In this document: positions 1-5,241 of the stretch, piece by piece | How the letters are laid out: each line of letters starts with the position of its first letter | How positions within the stretch are numbered: the first letter of the stretch is position 1 | From: Agromyces sp. | Lineage (GTDB): Bacteria; Actinomycetota; Actinomycetes; Actinomycetales; Microbacteriaceae | Length of the DNA: 7,639 nucleotides | Assembly (NCBI GenBank): GCA_031178025.1 | Contig: JAPSJU010000087.1 | Location: forward strand, 1 to 7,639 | Direction of reading: 5' to 3' | Translations under genes and position numbers: made by a program | The notes under the pieces: generated by a model | The model's database searches: none | What the model saw: the letters and a program-made list of their open reading frames with translations, nothing else | Told to the model about the DNA's origin: nothing

Positions 1-2523
1 GACGGTCGCGTCCGACCCCGTCGGGACCGTGACCTCGACGACGAGGGTGTGCTCCTCGATGCGCCACGCGATGGCCGCGCGACCGTAGGGCGTCTCGTGC
101 TCGGCGGCGGCGTGCGTGATCCCGCCGCCCGGTCGGGGACGGAATCGGATGCTGCGGTAGCCCGGCGCCGCGGGGGCGATGCCGGCGACGACCCGGTGCA
201 ACCAGTCGGCGACCGCGCCGAGCGCGTAGTGGTTGAACGAGGTCATCTTGCCGGGATTCACCGTGCCGTCGGGCTGCAGGCTGTCCCAGCGCTCCCAGAT
301 CGTGGTGGCGCCCTGCGTGACGGCGTAGAGCCACGAGGGCGACTGCTCCTCCAGCAGCAGGTCGTAGGCGGCATCCGGATGACCCGTCGCGGTGAGCGCG
401 TCGGAGACGAGCGGGGTGCCGACGAAGCCCGTGGCGATGCGGTTGCCGGCCTCCTCGACGAGTTGGGCCAGGCGGTCGCCGGCGGCATCGCGCAGACCGT
501 CGGGGATGAGCTCGAACGCGATCGCGAGCGCGTACGCCGTCTGCGCGTCGCTCGTCATGCGGCCGTCGGGCAGCACGTGGGCGCGTGTGAAGGCCGCGCG
601 CACCTCGGCGGCGAGCCCGGCGAAGCGGTCGGCGTCCTCGCGTCGGCCGAGGCGGTCGGCCATCAGCGCGAGGCGGTCGGCCGAGCGCGCGAAGTACGCG
701 GTGGCGACGAGGTGGCGGTCGGTCCTCGCATCGGCCGGGTCGTGCGGGGGCGCGGCGGGGTCCAGCCAGTCGCCGAGCTGGAAGCCCTCGTTCCAGAGCC
801 GGTCGGGGCCGGCGAGTCGCTCGACGAGTTCGACCCAGGCCTTCGCCGACTCGTACTGGGCGGTGAGCACGCCCTCGTCGCCGAAGCGTTCGAAGAGGGT
901 CCACGGGGTGATCGTCGCGACGTCGCCCCACGCGGCGCCCGGCCGGATCGGCGTCCACATGCGGTGCGCGGGGATGACGGGCACGTACCAGGGCACCGTA
1001 CCGTCGGGGAGCTGCTCGATGGCCACGTCCTTCAGCCAGGACGAGAGCATGCCCGACACGTCGTAGAGGAACGACGCGGTCGGCGCGAACACCTGGATGT
1101 CGCCGGTCCATCCGACGCGCTCGTCGCGCTGGGGGCAGTCGGTGGGGATGTCGAGGAAGTTGCCGCGCATGCTCCACACGACGTTCTCGTGCAGCCGGTT
1201 CACGAGCGGGTTCGACGACTCGAACCATCCCGTGCGCTCGAGGTCGGTGTGGTACACCCGCGCCACGATGTCGCCGTTCAGCACGGCGGCATCCAGGTCT
1301 CCGGGCCATCCCTCGACCTCCGCGTACCGGAAGCCGTGGAACGTGAACCGCGGCTCCCACTCCTCGACGCCGCGGCCGGCGAGCACGTACTCGTCGGTCG
1401 CCTTCGCGGTGCGCAGCGGCCGGGTGCACAGCTCACCGTCCTGGAGCACCTCCGCCGTGCGGATCACGACCCGATCGCCGGATGCCCCGGACACCCGGAT
1501 GCGCGGCCGGCCCACGAGGTTCTGGCCGAAGTCGAGCACGCGCCTGCCGCTCGGCGTCGTGAGCACCTCGACCGGTACGACCTCCTGCGTGCAGCGCACG
1601 GGCGGGCCCTCGGGCGCGACGAGGGTGGCGGGGTCGCGGTGCGCGGCGACCACGCGATGCCAGCCCGCGTCGTCGAACCCGGGCCGGGACCAGCCCTCGA
1701 CCTCGAGGCGGGCGTCGTAGAGCTCGCCGTCGTAGTTCCCGGTGCGCACGATGGGGCTCGGGTGCGCCCGCCATGAGGGGTCGGTCGCGATGACCTCGAC
1801 GGAGCCGTCGCGGTACCGGAGTTCGAGCTGCGCGAGGAGCGACAGGTCGAAGCCGTAGAGGTTGCGGAAGCCGCCGTACCAGCCGAGTCGTCCGCGGTAC
1901 CAGCCGTCGCCGAGCCACGCGCCGATCGCGTTGGCGCCCTCGCCGATCGCATCGGTGACGTCGTAGCTGAGGTAGCGCAGCTTGCTGCGGTACGGCGTCC
2001 ATCCCGGGGACATGGCGTCGTCGCCGACCCGTCGGCCGTTGAGCTCCATCTCGTAGAGTCCGTGGGCGGTGACGTAGAGCCGCGCGGCGGCGAGGCCGTC
2101 GCGCACGGTGAACTCCCGGCGGAGGATCGACGGCCGGCGTTCGTCGGACGCCGGATCCTCCTCCCATGAGGCGCCGACCGGGACGGCGACCCAGTCGGTC
2201 GCTTCGAGCAGCCCGGCCTCGACCGTCGCGGGCTCGCTCCAGTCCGAGGTGGTGCCGTCGGCACCGGTGACGCGGATGCGCACCTCGGCCCGCTCGCGCG
2301 ATCGCAGCGGAGGCGCGGGCCACGGGACGAGCACCGACTCGCCGGATGCGACGGGACCGTCGCTGCGCCAGGATTCGTCACCGCGATCGATGCGCACCTC
2401 GTACGCGGCCTGGGACCACCCGGCAGGCGCCTGGGTCTTCCAGGACAGGCGCGGGGACGCGACGCCGATACCGAGCGCCTCTCGCAGGTGTTCGAGGGTC
2501 GGGGCAGCAACGGTGATGCGCAA
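1..2523 (-). CDS. Alpha-L-rhamnosidase, GH78 family (C-terminus cut by window edge)
   Basis: This enzyme hydrolyses terminal alpha-L-rhamnose from oligosaccharides or plant glycosides by the inverting GH78 mechanism. I read 841 uninterrupted codons with no stop before the left edge. An N-terminal fibronectin/Ig-like part (about 1-95) is followed by the Bac_rhamnosid_N region (about 100-265, with LNGRRVGDDAMSPGWTPY near 161-178 and GNYDGELYDAR at 262-272). A beta-sandwich linker carries DFGQN at 331-335. The (alpha/alpha)6 barrel (about 430-770) contains DCPQRDERVGWTGD at 462-475; E468 is the expected general acid, and E744 in WERWD the expected general base. The C-terminal beta domain begins around 770. 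GH78 proteins are usually near 870-950 residues, so a short tail is missing. The start is TTG at 2523, because an in-frame TAG lies 27 bases upstream and a GGAG sits at the right distance. No signal peptide is visible, so it is probably cytoplasmic. It is transcribed away from the three plus-strand sugar genes. Family assignment is firm; the natural substrate is not known. Confidence 0.96.
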   Translation of the reverse strand, partial: MRITVAAPTLEHLREALGIGVASPRLSWKTQAPAGWSQAAYEVRIDRGDESWRSDGPVASGESVLVPWPAPPLRSRERAEVRIRVTGADGTTSDWSEPATVEAGLLEATDWVAVPVGASWEEDPASDERRPSILRREFTVRDGLAAARLYVTAHGLYEMELNGRRVGDDAMSPGWTPYRSKLRYLSYDVTDAIGEGANAIGAWLGDGWYRGRLGWYGGFRNLYGFDLSLLAQLELRYRDGSVEVIATDPSWRAHPSPIVRTGNYDGELYDARLEVEGWSRPGFDDAGWHRVVAAHRDPATLVAPEGPPVRCTQEVVPVEVLTTPSGRRVLDFGQNLVGRPRIRVSGASGDRVVIRTAEVLQDGELCTRPLRTAKATDEYVLAGRGVEEWEPRFTFHGFRYAEVEGWPGDLDAAVLNGDIVARVYHTDLERTGWFESSNPLVNRLHENVVWSMRGNFLDIPTDCPQRDERVGWTGDIQVFAPTASFLYDVSGMLSSWLKDVAIEQLPDGTVPWYVPVIPAHRMWTPIRPGAAWGDVATITPWTLFERFGDEGVLTAQYESAKAWVELVERLAGPDRLWNEGFQLGDWLDPAAPPHDPADARTDRHLVATAYFARSADRLALMADRLGRREDADRFAGLAAEVRAAFTRAHVLPDGRMTSDAQTAYALAIAFELIPDGLRDAAGDRLAQLVEEAGNRIATGFVGTPLVSDALTATGHPDAAYDLLLEEQSPSWLYAVTQGATTIWERWDSLQPDGTVNPGKMTSFNHYALGAVADWLHRVVAGIAPAAPGYRSIRFRPRPGGGITHAAAEHETPYGRAAIAWRIEEHTLVVEVTVPTGSDATV

Positions 2524-2529
2524 TGACGT

Positions 2530-2533
2530 CTCC
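2530..2533 (-). promoter_or_regulatory. Ribosome binding site fixing the TTG start of the rhamnosidase
   Basis: On the minus strand GGAG is followed by six bases and then TTG at 2523. No ATG or GTG lies in frame between the upstream TAG stop and this TTG, so the site decides the start. The first residues, MRITVAAPTLEHL, resemble the usual beginning of cytoplasmic GH78 enzymes. Confidence 0.7.
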
Positions 2534-2559
2534 AGATCGATGATTACCCGCTAGCGTAT

Positions 2560-2580
2560 CCGGTGAACCGGTCAACCGGT
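2560..2580. repeat. Three CCGGT words at exact 8-base spacing
   Basis: CCGGT occurs at 2560-2564, 2568-2572 and 2576-2580. Each is separated by three bases (GAA, then CAA), giving an 8-base period. The second and third are preceded by A, making ACCGGT palindromes. The array lies 20 bases upstream of the hydrolase ATG and ends just before its Shine-Dalgarno sequence. It looks like overlapping half-sites of one or two operators. Confidence 0.6.
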
Positions 2581-2600
2581 ATCCACGGAAGGATCCCCGC

Positions 2601-4112
2601 ATGGTCGCCCGCTACGCCGTCGTCGAGCTCGCCTTCGAGGGGCCGTCCTCGCCGCCGGTCCCCGCCGATCAGGTGCCGCTCGATGTCGTGTTCCGTCACG
2701 AGAGCGGGCGCGTCGTCCGCGTGCCCGGCTTCTGGGACGGTGACGCCCGGTACCTGGTGCGCTTCAACCCCGGACTCGAGGGGCGATGGACCTGGACGAG
2801 TGAGCACGCCGCGCCGGGCGTCCGCGGCGGCGCCGGCGAGCTCGTCGTCGGGCCACCTGAGCCCGGCGAGCACGGGCCCGTGCGCGTGGCGGGCACGTTC
2901 CACTTCGCACACGACGACGGCACGCCGTTCCGGCCGGTCGGCACGACGGTGTACAACTGGCTGCACCAGCCCGACGATCGCCGTGCCGAGACCGTCGAGG
3001 CGATCGCCGATGCCGGCTTCGACAAGCTGCGCTTCATGGTGTTCCCGCAGGCCGGCGGGTACGTCGAGCATGTCCCCGAGCTGCTCCCGTTCGAGCGCGA
3101 TGCCGACGGCAGGTGGGATGTCTCCCGGCCGGTGATCCCCTTCTTCCGCCGGCTCGACGAGGCCGTCGAGCTGCTGAACGCGCGAGGCATCCAGGCCGAC
3201 GTGCTCATCTACAACGCCTACGACAACGGGCGCTTCGCGCTCGACGCGCTGACGGAGGAGGAGGATGCCGCCTACCTGCGCTACCTGGTCGCCCGGCTGT
3301 CGGCCCATCCGAACGTCTGGTGGTCGCTCTGCAACGAGTTCGACATCCTCGACCGCCCCGATGAGCGGTGGACCCGTGCGGGCGAGCGGCTCGCAGCGGT
3401 GGACCCCCACGATCACCTGCGGTCCATCCACAACTGGGTGCGCTTCTACGACCACAACCGCTCCTGGGTCACCCACGCGTCGATCCAGCTGGGGCAGGCG
3501 ACCGAGGACTTCGGTCGCGCCTCGCTGTTCCGCGACGCCTACCGCAAGCCGATCGTGCTCGACGAGATCAAGTACGAGGGCGACGTGCCCGAGCGCTGGG
3601 GCCGCCTCGAGCCGCAGCAGCTCGTGCACCAGTTCTGGATCTCGACCGTGTCGGGATGCTACGCCTCCCACGGCGAGAGCTTCACACGCGACGACGGCAG
3701 CCTCCACATCGTCGCCGGCGGCCCGCTGCGCGGCGCGAGCCCGGCACGGCTCGGCTTCCTGCGACGCCTCCTCGAGGAGATCGACGGCGTGGGCCTCGAT
3801 CCGATCGACAACTGGTGGGACGAGGCGTTCGTCGCCGGCATTCCCGGCCGGCTGTACGTGCAGTACCTCGGCCGGAGCGCCCCGCCGACGTGGACGTTCC
3901 GGCTGCCGCGGGCGAGCGGCAGCTCCGCGCCCCGGGTCGGCGACCGCTTCGAGGTCGACGTCATCGACACGTGGCGGATGACGGTCAGCACGGTGGAGCG
4001 CCGCTTCGTCGTCGACGAGGTCGAGCGGAACGAGGCGTTCGCCGCGGATGCCGCTCCCATCGAGCTCCCGCAGGGCGAGGCGCTCGCGCTGCGCATCCGC
4101 ATCGTCGACTGA
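2601..4112 (+). CDS. DUF5060 / DUF4038 (apiosidase-like) / DUF5605-type glycoside hydrolase
   Basis: A 503-residue protein resembling the 'DUF5060 domain-containing' putative glycosidases. Residues about 1-85 form a beta-rich DUF5060-like module (FWDGDARYLVRFNPGLEGRW, about 44-63). Residues about 95-390 look like a TIM barrel of the DUF4038/apiosidase-like type: FRPVGTTVYNW ending at W120, FDKLRFMVFPQAGG, VWWSLCNEFD with N245-E246, and IVLDEIKYEGD with E322. E246 (NE pair, end of strand 4) and E322 (strand 7) fit acid/base and nucleophile in clan GH-A fashion; that assignment is inference. Residues about 410-503 resemble the DUF5605 C-terminal beta domain. The start is supported by GGAAGGA at 2587-2593, seven bases before ATG. 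No signal peptide is seen. It is the first gene of the plus-strand set and diverges from the GH78 gene, so shared control is likely. The substrate is unknown: characterised DUF4038 relatives (GH140) release apiose from rhamnogalacturonan II, but similarity is too distant to claim this. Confidence 0.85.
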   Translation: MVARYAVVELAFEGPSSPPVPADQVPLDVVFRHESGRVVRVPGFWDGDARYLVRFNPGLEGRWTWTSEHAAPGVRGGAGELVVGPPEPGEHGPVRVAGTFHFAHDDGTPFRPVGTTVYNWLHQPDDRRAETVEAIADAGFDKLRFMVFPQAGGYVEHVPELLPFERDADGRWDVSRPVIPFFRRLDEAVELLNARGIQADVLIYNAYDNGRFALDALTEEEDAAYLRYLVARLSAHPNVWWSLCNEFDILDRPDERWTRAGERLAAVDPHDHLRSIHNWVRFYDHNRSWVTHASIQLGQATEDFGRASLFRDAYRKPIVLDEIKYEGDVPERWGRLEPQQLVHQFWISTVSGCYASHGESFTRDDGSLHIVAGGPLRGASPARLGFLRRLLEEIDGVGLDPIDNWWDEAFVAGIPGRLYVQYLGRSAPPTWTFRLPRASGSSAPRVGDRFEVDVIDTWRMTVSTVERRFVVDEVERNEAFAADAAPIELPQGEALALRIRIVD

Positions 4113-4148
4113 CGGGGGAGCCGTGACCGCCTTCGACGTCAGCCGTCG

Positions 4149-4182
4149 GTGCATAAAGATGCGAACTTGACCGAAGATGCAC
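4149..4182. repeat. Inverted repeat GTGCAT / ATGCAC around the candidate -35
   Basis: GTGCAT at 4149-4154 is matched by its reverse complement ATGCAC at 4177-4182, with 22 bases between the arms. The wider arms CGGTGCAT (4147-4154) and ATGCACACCG (4177-4186) also match apart from an extra dinucleotide. AAGATGC is also repeated directly at 4156-4162 and 4174-4180. The arms flank TTGACC, so a protein bound here would control the proposed promoter. Six-base arms can arise by chance, so confidence is modest. Confidence 0.4.
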
Positions 4183-4219
4183 ACCGTGGAACGATCAAGG
4201 CGGACCTCGTCCGTCCACT

Positions 4220-4224
4220 GGGAG
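4220..4224 (+). promoter_or_regulatory. Ribosome binding site fixing the reductase start at 4230
   Basis: GGGAG is followed by five bases and ATG at 4230. An in-frame ATG at 4149 would add 27 residues with no homology-like sequence and would place the inverted repeat and candidate promoter inside the gene, so 4230 is preferred. Confidence 0.7.
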
Positions 4225-4229
4225 CCATC

Positions 4230-5186
4230 ATGACCGACGCCGACGTCACCCCGCCCATCGAGCCGCGCCCGCTCGGGCGTTCCGGCACGCTCGCGAGCCC
4301 GATCACGCTCGGCACGTCGGGCCTCGGCGCCCGCACGGCGCCCGGCGACGCGGCCGAGGCGGAGGCCATCGACCTCGCCTCCGCGATGCTGCACGGCCCG
4401 TACGCCCTCATCGACACCTCGAACGAGTACGCCGGGGGGCGCAGCGAAGCGGTACTCGGCGCGGCCCTGGCTCGCGACGGCATCGCCCCCGGCCGCGCCA
4501 TCGTCACGAAGGTCGACCGGGATCTCGCCACGGGCGTCTTCGACCGGGACCGCGTACGCCGTTCCTTCGAGGAGAGCTGCCAGCGGCTGGGCGTCGATCG
4601 CCTCGGCATCCTGCACCTGCACGATCCCTACTCGGTGTCGTTCGAGGAGGCCACGGGTCCCGGCGGCGCGGTGGAGGGGCTCCTCGAGCTCAAGGAGGAG
4701 GGGCTCGTCGACGCGATCGGCGTCGCCGCCGGCCGGATGTCGCTCATGCGGCGCTACGTGGCCACCGGACTGTTCGACGTGGTGCTGTCGCACAACCGGT
4801 ACACGCTCGTCGACCGCAGCGCGACCCCGCTCTTCGAGGAGGCGATCGAGCGCGGCATGGGCGTCTTCAACGCCGCCCCGTTCGGCGGCGGCCTGCTGGC
4901 GCGAGGTTCGGCGAGCGGTGCCACGTACGCCTACGGCGAGACGACGGCCGAGCTCCGCGCGTGGGTGGCGAGGGCCGAGGAGGTGTGCGCTCGGCACGGC
5001 GTCGACCTGCCGACGGCGGCGCTGCGCTTCTCGCTCCGCTCGCCCCTCGTGCACACGACCGTCGTCGGGGTCTCGTCCACGGCCCGCATCGACGAGCTCG
5101 AACTCGCCCGCACCGCCGACGTGCCCGACGGACTGTGGAGCGATCTCGACGCGCTCGGCGCCGCCCCCTCGACCGTCGACGACTGA
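4230..5186 (+). CDS. Aldo/keto reductase, aldose (L-fucose-type) 1-dehydrogenase-like
   Basis: A 318-residue NAD(P)-dependent oxidoreductase of the aldo/keto reductase fold, the usual length for the family. The catalytic tetrad is visible: D62 and Y67 in IDTSNEYAGGRSE, K94 in IVTKVD, and H131 in LHLHDP. NAAPFGGGLLARG in the strand-7 region and VVGVSSTARIDE near the C-terminus (cofactor phosphate-binding loop) are like those of D-threo-aldose 1-dehydrogenase / L-fucose dehydrogenase and related galactose dehydrogenase proteins. Such enzymes oxidise the C1 of free sugars such as L-fucose to the lactone. Placed between two glycoside hydrolases, it probably acts on a sugar released by them; which sugar is inference. 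It lacks a signal peptide and is cytoplasmic. The beta-galactosidase start is 55 bases downstream on the same strand, suggesting cotranscription. Related aldo/keto reductases with other substrates, for example pyridoxal 4-dehydrogenase-like ones, cannot be excluded. Confidence 0.92.
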   Translation: MTDADVTPPIEPRPLGRSGTLASPITLGTSGLGARTAPGDAAEAEAIDLASAMLHGPYALIDTSNEYAGGRSEAVLGAALARDGIAPGRAIVTKVDRDLATGVFDRDRVRRSFEESCQRLGVDRLGILHLHDPYSVSFEEATGPGGAVEGLLELKEEGLVDAIGVAAGRMSLMRRYVATGLFDVVLSHNRYTLVDRSATPLFEEAIERGMGVFNAAPFGGGLLARGSASGATYAYGETTAELRAWVARAEEVCARHGVDLPTAALRFSLRSPLVHTTVVGVSSTARIDELELARTADVPDGLWSDLDALGAAPSTVDD

Positions 5187-5212
5187 GCGGCGCGGCGTCC
5201 GACGCCTGCCGC
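5187..5212 (+). other. Intercistronic hairpin directly after the reductase stop codon
   Basis: GCGGC (5187-5191) pairs with GCCGC (5208-5212), and GGCGT (5194-5198) pairs with ACGCC (5202-5206) across a CCG loop. Together they form a ten-pair GC-rich stem with a small asymmetric bulge. It begins at the base after the TGA. There is no T tract, so it could be a weak or partial terminator, an mRNA-stabilising element, or chance in GC-rich DNA. Confidence 0.35.
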
Positions 5213-5231
5213 AGCGGCGCGCTTCCACGAT

Positions 5232-5237
5232 GAGGAG
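5232..5237 (+). promoter_or_regulatory. Ribosome binding site fixing the beta-galactosidase start at 5242
   Basis: GAGGAG lies four bases before ATG at 5242. An ATG at 5230 is in the same frame and would add four residues (MRRP), but it would put the Shine-Dalgarno sequence inside the coding region and has no good site of its own, so 5242 is preferred. Confidence 0.7.
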
Positions 5238-5241
5238 ACCG

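Larger units (their letters stand above)
2524..2600. promoter_or_regulatory. Divergent promoter/operator region between the rhamnosidase and the DUF5060/DUF4038 hydrolase
   Basis: These 77 bases must carry the promoter or promoters for both divergent genes unless transcripts enter from elsewhere. The region contains the perfect 8-base palindrome CGCTAGCG (2549-2556) and three evenly spaced CCGGT words (2560-2580), two of them part of the palindrome ACCGGT (2567-2572, 2575-2580). Palindromes with a central CG are typical of LacI-family operators, a common repressor type at actinobacterial sugar loci; assigning this one to LacI is inference. The plus-strand TAGCGT at 2552-2557 fits a loose actinobacterial -10 (TAnnnT), but I see no good -35. 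On the minus strand TTCACC followed 15 bases later by TAATCA is another weak candidate. Exact promoters are not resolved. Confidence 0.55.
4113..4229 (+). promoter_or_regulatory. Intergenic region with a candidate internal promoter for the reductase
   Basis: This 117-base gap is noticeably less GC-rich in its middle than the flanking genes. TTGACC (4167-4172) followed after 17 bases by AACGAT (4190-4195) is a reasonable sigma70-type promoter, which would start transcription near 4202, about 28 bases before the reductase ATG. An inverted repeat brackets the -35 (4149-4182). A short hairpin CGACG/CGTCG (4134-4148) has no T tract. The gap therefore suggests that the reductase and beta-galactosidase can be expressed separately from the upstream hydrolase, although read-through is also possible. 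The promoter is predicted from pattern only. Confidence 0.45.

Noticed and set aside
49..1776. Long plus-strand open frame of 575 codons
   Set aside because: It lies antisense to the GH78 gene, and its translation is dominated by R, G, A and V with no recognisable motif. The minus strand carries unmistakable GH78 catalytic motifs through the same bases.
1433..2510. Two further overlapping minus-strand frames inside the rhamnosidase
   Set aside because: They are in the wrong frames of the GH78 coding strand, with arginine- and proline-rich translations. The third minus frame reads continuously as GH78 from 2523 to 1, so there is no frameshift to explain.
4134..4148. Hairpin CGACG-N5-CGTCG as a terminator for the DUF5060/DUF4038 gene
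   Set aside because: The stem is only five pairs with no T tract, which is unremarkable at this GC content.
4149..4229. Upstream ATG at 4149 as the reductase start
   Set aside because: It would add 27 residues without family resemblance, has no good Shine-Dalgarno sequence, and would swallow the candidate promoter. ATG at 4230 has GGGAG at proper spacing.
2544..5228. Long minus-strand open frame of 894 codons
   Set aside because: It is antisense to two well-supported plus-strand genes and spans their intergenic region. The composition is typical of a GC-driven shadow frame and no domain is visible.
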